Source of the DNA: Paracoccus cavernae | Lineage (GTDB): Bacteria > Pseudomonadota > Alphaproteobacteria > Rhodobacterales > Rhodobacteraceae | Length of the DNA stretch: 64,000 nt | Direction of reading: 5' to 3' | Assembly (NCBI GenBank): GCA_030410095.1 | Contig: JAUFRC010000001.1 | Span: 1,624,501-1,688,500 of the forward strand | In this document: in pieces, positions 11,386-21,027 of the stretch | Layout: every line of letters starts with the position of its first letter | Position numbering within the stretch: the first letter of the stretch is position 1 | Notes under the pieces: model-generated | The model's database searches: none | The model's input: only the letters and a program-made list of their open reading frames with translations | Told to the model about the DNA's origin: nothing | Program-made: the position numbers and the translations under genes

Positions 11386-12116
11386 AGCTCACGCTTATCG
11401 GGATCGGCTGCGGTAATCCGCAGCATCTCACGCTCGAGGCCATCGCGGCAATGAACGGCGCCGATCTGATCCTGCTGCCCGACAAAGGTACGGAAAAGGC
11501 CGCTTTGGCCCATCTGCGCGAGGATATTCTGGCGCGTCATCTGACCAATCCATCCGTCGAAATCCGCCGCATTGCGATGCCCGCGCGGCGCAAGGACAAT
11601 GGCTACCGCGCCGGTGTCAACGACTGGCATGACGAGATCGCGCGACTTTGGGCGGGGGCAATCGCGCAAGCAGGCGCGCCCGCGCATGTGGCGCTTCTGG
11701 TCTGGGGCGACCCCGCGCTTTACGACAGCAGCCTGCGCATCGCCGCGCGGCTCTCGCCCGCGCCCGAGATCCGCGTCATCCCCGGCGTGACCTCGCTCTC
11801 GATGCTGACGGCGGCGCATCGGGTGCCGCTCAACGATCTGGGCGAAAGCGTGGCGATCCTGCCCGCGCGGGTCCTGCGCGAGCGGGGCTGGCCCGAAGGG
11901 GCGGCCACACTTGCGGTCTTTCTCGATGACGGCTCGACGCTGGCGGGCCTGCACGATGATTGCCGGATCTGGTGGGGAGCCTATCTCGGCATGGAGGAAC
12001 AGGCGCTGATGGCGGGCAGGCTGGGCGACATCCGCGGCGATCTGGCGGCGACCCGCGCGGCTTTGCGCCAAAGACATGGCTGGATCATGGACCTCTACCT
12101 CTTGCGGCGGGGCTAA
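11382..12116 (+). CDS. cobF: Precorrin-6A synthase (deacetylating) CobF
   Basis: CobF methylates C-1 of precorrin-5 and releases acetate, an aerobic-route step absent from anaerobic clusters. The intact 244-residue protein starts [17 protein letters not shown] (methylase SAM loop) and contains ALLVWGDPALYDS and VIPGVTSLSML. It is the last gene of the cluster, and a hairpin followed by T-rich DNA lies just downstream. The start is in an ATGA overlap with cobB. Confidence 0.95.
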   Translation: MKLTLIGIGCGNPQHLTLEAIAAMNGADLILLPDKGTEKAALAHLREDILARHLTNPSVEIRRIAMPARRKDNGYRAGVNDWHDEIARLWAGAIAQAGAPAHVALLVWGDPALYDSSLRIAARLSPAPEIRVIPGVTSLSMLTAAHRVPLNDLGESVAILPARVLRERGWPEGAATLAVFLDDGSTLAGLHDDCRIWWGAYLGMEEQALMAGRLGDIRGDLAATRAALRQRHGWIMDLYLLRRG

Positions 12117-12129
12117 GGCGCGCGAGCAG

Positions 12130-12162
12130 ATCGGGGCGGTGCAAGCCATGGCCCGCCCCGAT
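12130..12162 (+). terminator. Probable terminator of the cob operon
   Basis: ATCGGGGCGG (12130-12139) pairs with CCGCCCCGAT (12153-12162). The hairpin is followed by TTCCCGTTTT. It sits 13 bases after the cobF stop and before the separate LysR gene. The T tract is interrupted, so efficiency is uncertain. Confidence 0.5.
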
Positions 12163-12224
12163 TTCCCGTTTTCCTGCCGCGCGTTCTTCTTTAGCCTTGG
12201 CGAGACCAGCCGGAGCGCGCTCGC

Positions 12225-13167
12225 ATGGAACTGAAATGGCTCGAGGACTTTCTGTCGCTTGCGACCACGCGCAGCTTTTCGCGCTCGGCCGAAGAGCGAA
12301 ACGTCACCCAGCCCGCCTTCAGCCGCCGCATCCGTGCGCTGGAAATCTGGCTCGGCCGCGACCTTCTGGACCGCAGCGTCTATCCGGTGGCCCTGACGCC
12401 CGAGGGCAAGCAATTCCTTGAAACCGCCGAAGAGGTCGTCGGCGCGCTCAATGCCGCGCGCGAGAGCTTCCACGGTACGAAAGGCGGCGGGCGGGTCCAG
12501 AGCCTCTCGATCACGGCGTTGCACACGATCGCGCAATCGGTGCTGCCGCGCTGGATCTCGGTGCTGCAGGACGCTCTCGGTCCTTTCACCAGCAAGGTGC
12601 TGCCCGACAATTTCAACACCTGCCTCCATGCGCTGACCGATGGCGGCTATGATTTCTTCATGACCTTCTATCACGCGCAGGTGCCGATCAACCTGTCGGA
12701 GCAGGCCTACCCCTATCTGACGATCGGGACCGACCATCTCGTCCCCGTCGCCACCCCGCTCTGCGCGACGCCTTGGCCGAAAACGGCGCGGCCCTGCCGC
12801 TTTTGCAATATTCGCGCGGCTCGTTTCTCGGGCTTCTGGCAAAGATCGCCCACGGCCAGCAGAAATCCGTTCCGACCTATCTGAGCCATATCAACGAGAA
12901 CTCCATGGCCGAGGCCCTGCGTGCGATGGCGCGGCAGGGTTTGGGCATGGCATGGCTGCCGCAATCGCTGATCGCGGATGATCTGGCGCTCGGCCGCCTT
13001 GTGCGCATGGGCGAGAGCTTCGAGATGGAAATCCGGCTTTACCGCAATCTCGAACGCGCACGCGGCTTTCTCGACCGCGTCTGGGAAACGACGCGCAAGG
13101 CCGCCCCTTCGGCGAAGAGGCCGCGGCCCAGCCCTTGGCTTCGCCCCAGCCCTTGGCGTCGCCCTAA
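12225..13167 (+). CDS. LysR-family transcriptional regulator (frame broken)
   Basis: Residues 1-65 form the LysR winged helix-turn-helix (LEDFLSLATTRSFSRSAEERNVTQPAFSRRIRALE), given here only as the span 12237-12340, followed by an effector-binding domain (ALHTIAQSVLPRWISVL, MARQGLGMAWLPQS). One break near 12765 joins the two halves. A second loss near 13105 would put the end in a frame reading QPLASPQPLASP and stop at TAA 13165-13167; this end is preferred because every other break in the window moves the same way. The target is unknown. It lies downstream of cobF behind a terminator and converges on a rhodanese gene. About 314 residues. Confidence 0.8.
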
Positions 13168-13181
13168 CCCTTGGCTTCGCG
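13128..13181 (+). repeat. Three tandem 18-bp repeats at the LysR/rhodanese junction
   Basis: Units CCAGCCCTTGGCTTCGCC (13128-13145), CCAGCCCTTGGCGTCGCC (13146-13163) and CTAACCCTTGGCTTCGCG (13164-13181) differ at few positions. The period is six codons. Units 1-2 encode a QPLASP duplication at the LysR C-terminus. Unit 3 holds the LysR stop and the last codons of the rhodanese on the other strand. Confidence 0.85.
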
Positions 13182-13556
13182 GCTCTCGACCGGATGGCCG
13201 GCGGCCTTCCAGCCAGAAATGCCGCCCTTCAGGCTGCGCGCGTCCAGCCCCATCTCCTGCGCGAGCTTTACCGCCAGCAACGAACGCCAGCCCGAGGCGC
13301 AGTAGAAGACATAGGTCTTGCCCTCGGCGAAACGCGGCTTGTGATAGGGACTTTCGGGATCGATCCAGAATTCGAGCATCCCGCGCGGCGCATGAAAGGC
13401 CCCCGCGATCACGCCTTCGCGTTCCAGCTCGCGCGGGTCGCGGATGTCGACCATGACGAGATCGTCGTCATCGAGCCGGTTGACGATCTCGTCGGGGAGC
13501 AGCGAATGCACGACCCGATCCGCCTCGTCCAGCATCTCCTGATAGCCTTTGACCAT
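13164..13556 (-). CDS. Single-domain rhodanese-like sulfurtransferase
   Basis: The 130-residue intact protein has one rhodanese domain. The active-site loop is YCASGWRS (residues about 86-93), with the persulfide-forming Cys. DIRDPRELEREGVIAGAFHAPRG and GGISGWKAAGHPV are typical of the fold. No signal peptide is visible, so it is probably a cytoplasmic sulfur carrier or sulfurtransferase. The stop codon overlaps the proposed LysR stop on the other strand. The physiological substrate cannot be inferred from context. Confidence 0.88.
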   Translation of the reverse strand: MVKGYQEMLDEADRVVHSLLPDEIVNRLDDDDLVMVDIRDPRELEREGVIAGAFHAPRGMLEFWIDPESPYHKPRFAEGKTYVFYCASGWRSLLAVKLAQEMGLDARSLKGGISGWKAAGHPVESREAKG

Positions 13557-13601
13557 CGCGCCCTCCTGTTCCGTCCGGCTTGGCTTCCTGTCGGTCCCAG
13601 C

Positions 13602-14060
13602 CTAACCCTTAGGGCGGCGCTTCTCCAAGCGGATGTCGCCGCCGCCGATGTCTTGCTCGTTGCCCCAGCCAAGCGCGCGGTAAAACCCCGCCGCCCGCGT
13701 TGCCGCGCCGGTTTCAAGCCATGCGGCGGGATGGCGCGCGAAAAGGGCATCCTCGGCCAGAAGGACCAGTTCGCGCCCGATCCCCTGCCCCTCGCTTTCG
13801 GGCAGAACGAAGGCCGCGAAAAGCGAGCCCTCGTCCAGATCGACCATCGAAAAGCCCATGACCGCATCGCCCGTGACCGCATCGCCCGTGACCGCGACCC
13901 AAGCGCAGGGCTGCGAAGCGATCATCCCCGCGACGGCCGCTTCGGTAATACCGGCGCGGGTCAGCTCGTCGCGGCTCATGTGGTTTTCGCGCACATGGGT
14001 GCGGACATGGAAAATGCCGGCAATATCGTCGGTGGTGGCGGGGCGGATCTTGATCGTCAT
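13602..14060 (-). CDS. GNAT-family N-acetyltransferase
   Basis: The intact 152-residue protein has the GNAT acetyl-CoA loop EGQGIGREL (residues about 98-106) and AGFYRALGWG near the end. IRPATTDDIAGIFHVRTHVRENHMS at the N-terminus (13984-14058) is typical of this family. The substrate is unknown. An in-frame 15-bp duplication adds a repeated VTGDA in the middle of the domain. It lies between the rhodanese and the molybdoenzyme gene on the same strand. Confidence 0.85.
   Translation of the reverse strand: MTIKIRPATTDDIAGIFHVRTHVRENHMSRDELTRAGITEAAVAGMIASQPCAWVAVTGDAVTGDAVMGFSMVDLDEGSLFAAFVLPESEGQGIGRELVLLAEDALFARHPAAWLETGAATRAAGFYRALGWGNEQDIGGGDIRLEKRRPKG
13861..13890 (+). repeat. 15-bp in-frame tandem duplication in the GNAT gene
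   Basis: ACCGCATCGCCCGTG occurs twice in a row, followed by a partial third copy ACCGCG. In the protein it gives VTGDAVTGDAV. The length keeps the frame, so this looks like replication slippage. Confidence 0.85.
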
Positions 14061-14099
14061 GGTATCGTCCTTGGGGGCCTAACGGGCGAAGCGTCGCCC

Positions 14100-16436
14100 C
14101 TATTCCGCCGCCAGTCCGGCAAGGGTCGCGCGGGTGTGTTCCATCGCATCGGGCGCGCTTTCGCCGTAATGCTCGATCCGCACAAGGCAGGTATGCGCCG
14201 CGCAGCCCTGACCAAAGCGCGAGGTCGGGATATCGGGCGTCAACACATTGGGGTTGCCCGACAGATCCAGCCCCGAATTCCCCGAAGGCGCGAACCATGC
14301 GCCGGTCGGCAGGACCAGAACCCCTGCCGCACCGAGGCGCTGGTGCGCACCGTCGCCAGACAGGCCCCGCGCCCGTTCCAGAGACGCGCGATATGGCCGT
14401 CGGTCAGACCAAGCCGCAAAGCGTCCTCGGGATGGATCGAGACTTGCTCGCGGCCGTTGCGCTTGTCGGCCATGCTGGCGGGGCCGGTTTCCAGCTGGCT
14501 GTGCAGGCGGCCCGCCGGCTGGTTCGACATCAGGTGGAATTCGTCGTCGTGACGCGCCGCGCCCAGCCATTCGTCGGGCGCGATCCACGCGGGATGGCTC
14601 GGGCAATCGTCATAGGCCAGCCGCGCCAAAGTCGCGCTGCCCAGAACGATACGCCCGCTTTCGGTGGCCAAGGCCGCGCCCTCGGGATCGGCGCGGAAAT
14701 CGGCGAGATAGACATGATCGTCCGTCACCGGCACCTCGGCGAAACCGGCCTGCCAAAAGGCGTCGAATTCGGGCAGATCGACCCCGAACCGCGCCTTGCT
14801 GTCTTGCCGCGTGCCCTCGTACAGATGGCGCAGCCAGCCCATCTCGTTACGGCCCTCGTTGAAGGCGGGGCCGACGCCCAGCTTGCCCGCGATCAGGTCG
14901 AAAATCGCGTAATCCGAACGTGCCTCGCCCAACGGTTCGATCGCCTGCTGCATGGCAAGGATCACATCCATGCGCCGGTTGCCCGCCAGATCGTTGCGCT
15001 CGACCGAGGTCGAGGCCGGCAGCACGATATCGGCACGCTGCGCGGTGGCGGTGAACATCGGATCCTGCACGATGATGGTCTCGGGGCGCGTCCATGCCTC
15101 GTTCAGGCGGTTGAGGTCTTGGTGATGGTGGAAGGGATTGCCCCCGCCCAATAGACCAGCCGCGTATCGGGATAGTGCCGAACTGCGCCCTCATAGGTAA
15201 ATTCCGCACCGGGGTTGAGCAGCAGATCGCTGATCCGCGCCACCGGAATGAAGCTGTCGATGACATCCGCGCCCGCCGTGATCGCGGGCGAGCGGCCGCT
15301 GTTGATCCCCGCGCCGACCCCGCCGAGCGAGGCATAGCCGTAGCCCACCCCGCCGCCCTCAAGCCCGATCTGGCCGATGACCGCAGCCAGCCCCAGCGCC
15401 GCCCAATAGGGCTGCTCGCCATATTGCGCGCGCTGGAGGCTCCAACTGACGCTGAGCATCGAGCGGGTCTCGACCAGCTGGCGCGCAAGCGCACGGATCG
15501 CCGCCGCATCAAGGCCGGTGATCCCTGCCGCCCAATCGGCATCCTTGCGCTGGCCGTCTTCCTGCCCGCGCAGATAGGCCAGATAATCGCCCGAACCGCT
15601 GGTATAGCGGGCAAGGAAATCCGCATCATGGCGTCCCGCCGTGACGATTTCGCCCGCAAGCCCCAGCATCAAAGCCGTGTCGGTATTCGGGCGGATCGCC
15701 CACCAGTCGGCCCCGACCCAATCGGGGATGTCGTCGGCCAGAGGCGAGACCAGCACGATGCGCATGCCGCGCTCCTTCATGCGCCTCAGGCGGGTTTCCA
15801 GCATATGGCTGCCGATGCCGCCCGCCTCGTTTTGCGCGGTGCGGGGCGAGAGCGCGCCGAAAACCACCAGCGTCTCGCTGTGTTCGGCGATCGTATCCAG
15901 CGTGCTCGCCCGCCCGACACAGGCCGCATCACTGCCTAAAGCATGGCGCAAGATCACCGGCCCTGCCGCGATCGAATAGGTATCGACATGGCCGGTATAG
16001 CCGCCCACCAGATTGAGCATCCGCTTGAGCAGCGTCGGCGCGTGATGGAACCGCCCGCAACTCGTCCAGCCGTAAGAGCCCGCAAAAATCGAGGCATTGC
16101 CGTGATCGCGCGAAACGCGGGTGATTTCCGATGCAACCAGCTCGGCGGCCTCGTCCCAGCTGACGGGGATGAACCGGTCCGAGCCGCGCCCCTTCCGGTT
16201 CAGCGCGGCATCGCCGCTTTTGCGCGCGGCCAGCCAACCCTCGCGCACCATCGGCTGTTTGATGCGGCGCTCGGGATTGCCCCATTCCTTGACCGAATGG
16301 ATGATCGACGAGGGGCCGGATCGCGCGAGAAAGGTTCGGCCCCGATGATCTTGCCGTCTTTGACCAGCAGCGAATATGCGCCCCAATGGCTGCAATGCTG
16401 AACCCTTTTCACGCCGTCCATTTCGCTCTTGCCCAT
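14100..16436 (-). CDS. Molybdopterin-dependent oxidoreductase, BisC/TorZ-like (frame broken)
   Basis: This member of the DMSO reductase family (bis-MGD molybdenum) resembles biotin/methionine sulfoxide reductases. The N-terminus QHCSHWGAYSLLVKDGKII lacks the CxxC cluster motif and any twin-arginine signal, which suggests a cytoplasmic BisC-type enzyme. SYGWTSCGRFHHAP contains the serine expected as molybdenum ligand. The C-terminal domain has HLMSNQPAGRLHSQLE and HPEDALRLGL. The start is taken at MGKSEMDGVKRVQ. Three breaks (about 16320, 15140, 14330) each fit one lost base; about 779 residues. The true sulfoxide or N-oxide substrate is not deducible. Confidence 0.85.
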
Positions 16437-16849
16437 CGCCTGCCCTCTTGCCCGACCCGTCAGAAACCGCCCGCGCGGGGCCCCGTCAAAGGGGCAATCG
16501 TCCGCGCGGATCTTGCGCCGAATTCGCACAGTCCAAGCGGCCCGCGTCAAGGCCTCCGCGCGATGAAAACCGCAAATCATGCCGATACGTGCAGGCCGGT
16601 CCGATGGCGGGCCGCAGAGCCCTGCGCGGCACAACCGACGCGGAATTTCCCCACCGGGCGTCTTTCTTGCGGTTTTCTGCCCCGATCCGGCATCTTTGTG
16701 GCGCTTTCGCTTTGACAATCAGCGCGAGAGTAGATAGGGCCGCCTCTCTGGCTCCGGATTCCGGGGCGGCGGGCATTGGGAGGCCCTGCCGCGAAAGGGA
16801 CATGGTGCCGTTCATCGGGTAGTTACACCCCCTTTTCCTGGCGAAGTAT
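16437..16849. other. Intergenic region with the helicase promoter and 5' leader
   Basis: These 413 bases separate the divergent molybdoenzyme and DEAD-box helicase genes. Only short, unrelated open frames occur. The recognisable element is a promoter-like pair at 16712-16740. I see no clear hairpin series or known RNA motif in the roughly 100-base leader of the helicase. Confidence 0.5.
16712..16740 (+). promoter_or_regulatory. Candidate sigma-70 promoter of the DEAD-box helicase
   Basis: TTGACA (16712-16717) is a perfect -35 box, followed by a 17-base spacer and a weaker TAGGGC (16735-16740). Transcription from here would give a leader of about 100 bases before ATG 16850. Confidence 0.45.
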
Positions 16850-18927
16850 ATGACCACATTCGATATTGCCGCACCTTTGGCTGCGGCGCTGGCAGCCAAA
16901 GGCTATGCCAGCCTGACTTCCGTGCAACAAGCCGTTCTGGCCGAAGATGCCGCAGGTCGCGACCTTCTGGTTTCGGCGCAGACCGGCTCGGGCAAAACCG
17001 TTGCTTTCGGGATCGCGATGGCCCCCGAAGTTCTGGGCCACATGGACCGCCTGATGCCCGCAGAGCGCCCGCTTGCGCTGGCGATCGCACCGACGCGCGA
17101 ACTCGCGCTTCAGGTCGCACGCGAACTGCAATGGCTTTACGGCGAGGCCGGTGCCCAGATCGCCACCTGCGTCGGCGGCATGGATTACCGCACCGAGCGC
17201 CGCGCGCTTGATCGTGGCGCCCATATCGTTGTCGGCACCCCCGGCCGTCTGCGCGACCATATCGAGCGCGGCAGCCTGAACCTGACCGGCCTGCGCGCCG
17301 CGGTTCTCGACGAGGCCGACGAGATGCTGGACCTCGGTTTCCGCGAGGATCTGGAATTCATCCTGTCCGCGGCCCCCGAAGACCGCCGCACGCTGATGTT
17401 CTCGGCCACCGTGCCGCCGGCGATCGAAAAGCTCGCCAAGGACTTCCAGCGCAGTGCCCTGCGCATCAGCGCGGTCGGCGAAGCGCGCCAGCATGGCGAC
17501 ATCCAGTACCGCGCCCTGTCGATCGCGGCACGCGACCGCGAGAACGCGATCTTCAACCTGCTGCGTTTCTACGAGGCGCAGACCGCGATCATCTTCTGCA
17601 AGACCCGCGCCAATGTGAACTATCTGCTCTCGCGCATGGGCAACCGCGGCTTCCGCGTCGTGGCGCTGTCGGGCGAGCTGAGCCAGCAGGAGCGCATGCA
17701 TGCGCTGCAGGCTTTGCGTGACGGCCGTGCACGCATCTGTATCGCGACCGATGTCGCGGCGCGCGGCATCGACCTTCCGGGTCTGGAACTGGTGATCCAT
17801 GCCGATCTGCCGACCAACTCGGAAACGCTGCTCCACCGTTCGGGCCGGACCGGTCGTGCGGGTGCCAAAGGCGTCTCGGCGCTGATCGTGCAGCCGTCGG
17901 AATACAAAAAGCCCAACGCCTGCTGCAAGGGGCAAAGGTCGTCGCGGAATGGGGCACTGCGCCCAGCTCTGACGAAGTCCGCGCCAAAGACGATACCCGC
18001 ATGCTCGAAACGCCCTCGCTGACCGAGCCGATGGAAGACGAGGCCGCGATGGCCGCGCATCTGGTCAAGCGTTTCGGTGCCGAACAGGTCGCCGCGGCCT
18101 TCATCAAGCTTTGGCGCGAAGGCCGTCCGGCCCCCGAGGAAATCAACGAGACCGTGACGCCGGCGCAGCCTTCGGCTCCGCGCCAGCGCGAGGCTTTCGG
18201 GGCTTCGGTCTGGTATCTGCTGACGGTCGGCCATTCGGGCCGCGCCGAAGCGCGCTGGCTTCTGCCCAAGATCTGCGAAGCGGGCAACATCACCCGTGAC
18301 GCCATCGGCGCGATCCGCGTCAAGACCAACGAGACCTTCGTGCAGATCGCGGCCGAAATGGCCGACCGCTTCCACGACGGCGCCGAAATCGAGGAAGGCA
18401 TCGTCATGCGCCGCCTCGCCGACGAGCCGGTCTTTGGTCCCGAGACGCGCGGCGAGCGCCCCGAGCGCGCCCCGCGCCGTTACGAGGACCGTGGTGATCG
18501 CGGTGGTGATCGCGGCGAGCGTTACTCGGCTCCGCGCGCACGTCGCGACGACGACGGCGACAGCCGTCCGCCGCGTCCGCCGCGTGGCGAAAAGCCTGCC
18601 TATGTCCGCAAACCCTCGCGCTTTGTCGAGGACGACGGCCAGGGCCATGACGCGGCTTCCGCCCGCAGCGAGCGCAAATCCTATGATCCGGCCGCCGAGA
18701 ACGAGAAGCTGAAAAAGCCGCGTTGGTCCGCAGCCGACCGCGCCAAGAAAGACGGCGAAGGCTTCAGCCGCGACGACCGCGCCGCACCGGCGAAGTTCGG
18801 CGGCAAACCGGCCTCGAAATACGGCAAGCCCGCGGGCAAACCGGCTCCGGCCAAAGCAGGTTTCGCAAAACCCGCGCGCGCCAAATCCGGCGATGCCGGC
18901 ACCAAGCGCAAGCCGGCGAAATACTGA
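16850..18927 (+). CDS. DEAD-box ATP-dependent RNA helicase with DbpA-type domain (frame broken once)
   Basis: The two RecA-like domains carry Q motif SVQQAV, motif I AQTGSGKT, Ia PTRELA, II DEAD, III SAT and VI HRSGRTGRAG. A DbpA-like RNA-binding domain follows at about residues 455-530 (ASVWYLLTVGHSGRAEARWLLPK, 18205-18270). A long basic Arg/Gly/Lys-rich tail ends in repeated GKPA-type motifs. Its likely role is ribosome assembly or RNA remodelling in the cold. One break near 17907: TACAAAAAGCCC needs a sixth A to read EYKKAQRLLQGAK. The restored protein is 692 residues. A terminator hairpin follows at 18995. Confidence 0.93.
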
Positions 18928-18994
18928 GGCGCGACCTTGGTGCAGGCAGCGCCGCCGCTTGCACCGAACCACCGCATTCTGGGTGAACAACGCG

Positions 18995-19021
18995 AAGCCG
19001 CTCCGAAAGGGGCGGCTTTCG
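18995..19021 (+). terminator. Terminator after the DEAD-box helicase
   Basis: AAGCCGCTCC (18995-19004) and GGGGCGGCTT (19009-19018) form a hairpin with a GAAA loop (one G-T pair), followed by TCGACTT. It lies 67 bases after the helicase stop. Confidence 0.6.
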
Positions 19022-19121
19022 ACTTATTGGTCTGCCGTCATTGAACCAGTCGGGACCACAGGACGTTTCCACCCCGTCGCAGGGCATCGGGCCCGGCTGC
19101 GGCACGTCCCTGGAGAGAATG

Positions 19122-19681
19122 ATGAGCACTGATCGCAAAGTCGCAGTTATCGTAGGCAGCCTGCGCAAGGATCGCATAACCTCAAACTGGCCAAAGCGTT
19201 GGTCGAGGCGGCGCCGGCAGGCCTTTCCTTCACCTTCATCGAAATCGGCGATCTGCCGCATTACAACGTCGATCTCGACCCGACCCCGCCCGCCAGCTGG
19301 ACCCGCTTCCGCGAGGCGGTCGCGCCGATCGATGCGGTGCTCTTCGTGACGCCCGAATTCAACCGCTCGGTGCCCTCGGCGCTCAAGAACGCGCTGGATG
19401 TCGGCTCGCGCCCCTATGGCCACAGCGTCTGGGACGGCAAACCCACGGCAGTCGTCAGCGGCTCGGCCGGTGCCATCGGCGGCTTTGGCGCGAACCATCA
19501 CCTGCGCCAGTCGCTCGTCTTCCTCAACATGCCCTGCATGGCCCAGCCCGAGGCCTATATCAGCAGCATCAACGACATGTTCGACGAAAACGACAAGGTG
19601 AAATCCGAGGGAACGCGCAAATTCCTCGGCAGCTTCATGCAGGCCTACAGCGCCTGGATCACCACGAACGCCAAGAAATAA
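19122..19681 (+). CDS. NAD(P)H-dependent FMN reductase family protein (frame broken once)
   Basis: This flavodoxin-fold protein of about 187 residues belongs to the NADPH-dependent FMN reductase/quinone-chromate reductase family. The N-terminal IVGSLRKDRIT is the phosphate-binding loop, and TPEFNRSVPSALKNALD is the family signature around residues 77-93. Two adjacent ATGs occur at 19119 and 19122; the GGAG at 19112 is better spaced for 19122. A break near 19178 fits a lost C (AACCTC should read ACCCTC), giving ITLKLAKALVEAAP. It converges on the old yellow enzyme gene with a shared terminator between them. Confidence 0.87.
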
Positions 19682-19714
19682 TCCGCGCGTCCCGCCCTGC
19701 GCCCGTGGCAAAAG

Positions 19715-19745
19715 AAAGGCGCGGCCCCGCAGGGTCGCGCCTTTC
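19715..19745. terminator. Bidirectional terminator between convergent genes
   Basis: AAAGGCGCGGCCC and GGTCGCGCCTTT form a stem around a CGCA loop with T/A-rich flanks on both sides. It sits between the FMN reductase (plus) and the old yellow enzyme gene (minus) and could stop both. Confidence 0.65.
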
Positions 19746-19776
19746 GCACGCGTTTCGCCGCTTTGGCCCGAAGGCG

Positions 19777-20880
19777 CTAGCCCGCGATGAAGAGGTCGCG
19801 GTAAACAGCGGGCTGGCTGCGCAGATATTGCGGCACGACCTTGACCTGCGCCCCCAGTTTCGCCGCCGCATGCCAGGGCCAGCGCGGATCGTATAGAATG
19901 GTGCGGGCGAGCCCGATCATATCGGCATCGCCGGTCGCCACGATGGCCTCGGCCTGTTCGGGCTCGGTGATCAGCCCGACCGCCACCACCGGCATCGAGA
20001 CCGCCGCCTTGACCTGACGCGCCAGCGGCACCTGATAGTTCGGACCGACCGGAATTTTCTGCTCGACCGCCAGCCCCGCGCTGGAGACATGGATGCCGTC
20101 GCAGCCGCGCGCCTCGAGCGCTTCGGCAAAGGCGACGGTCTGGGCGATATCCCAACCGCCCTCGACCCAATCCGTGCCCGAGACCCGCACCGTCACCGGA
20201 CGGTCGGAGGAAAGGCCGCCCGTACCGCATCATAGATTTCGAGCGGGAAGCGCATGCGGTTTTCCAGCGAGCCGCCGTATTCATCCGTGCGCCGGTTCGA
20301 CAAGGGCGAGAGGAATTCATGCAGGAGATAGCCGTGCGCGGCATGGATCTGGACGGCATCGATCCCCAGCCGCGCGGAGCGGCGGGCGGCATCGGCAAAG
20401 GCCTCGCGGATCCGCACCAACCCCGCCGCATCCAGCGCCTCTGGCGGATTGTCGGTTGCGGCGAAGGGCACGGCCGAGGGGCCTCGGTCTGCCAGCCGTC
20501 GGCATGGTCGGGGGCGATCTGCGCGCCGCCCTTCCACGGCAGATCGGTCGAGGCCTTGCGGCCGGCATGGGCAAGCTGGATCGCTATGGGCATGTCGGAC
20601 CAGGCGCGCACACCGTCGAGAACCCGCTTCATCGCGGCCTCGGTCGCATCGTCCCACAGCCCGACATCGCGGTAGCTGATGCGGCCCTCGGGAGTGACTG
20701 CGGTGGCCTCGATCGTCAGGATCGCCGCCCCCGACATCGCCAGCTGGCCGAGATGGATGAGATGCCAGTCGGTCATCTGCCCGTTCTCGGCGGAATAGGT
20801 GCACATCGGCGCGATCACGATGCGGTTGGCAAGCGTCTTGCCCCCACCGTGACCGGTTCAAAGAGCTTGGAGCGCGGCAT
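19777..20880 (-). CDS. Old yellow enzyme family NADH:flavin oxidoreductase, YqjM/NamA-like (frame broken)
   Basis: This FMN-dependent ene-reductase fold is about 368 residues when restored, the YqjM length. IAPMCTYSAENG contains the regulatory Cys typical of YqjM-type enzymes. IQLAHAGRKAS, IHAAHGYLLHEFLSPLSN (catalytic His pair region) and SLENRMRFPLE follow in the expected order. ADMIGLARTILYDPRWPWHAA is the C-terminal FMN phosphate region (19867-19929). The start is at MPRSKLFEPVTVGG. Three breaks (about 20850 in a G run, about 20490, about 20200) fit single lost bases. The physiological substrate is unknown. Confidence 0.9.
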
Positions 20881-21027
20881 CAGCTTCGTCCTTTTTGATG
20901 GGCTTGTTTACGGTACCAAACACTTGGCCCGAGAGTGGAATTTAGGGCCGGATGCGCGGCAGAAAAGCCCCTGCCGCCGCTTTGGGCGGGAAAAGGCGCG
21001 ACAGATCCGCCGCGCCTTTGCCGAAAA

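Noticed and set aside
1..12116. Broken cob genes as evidence that cobalamin synthesis is decaying.
   Set aside because: All breaks are single deletions, conserved motifs remain on both sides, and the same breaks affect essential genes elsewhere in the window.
1..12116. A cobalamin riboswitch in the cob cluster.
   Set aside because: The start of the operon lies outside the window; no intergenic leader long enough exists between the overlapping cob genes shown.
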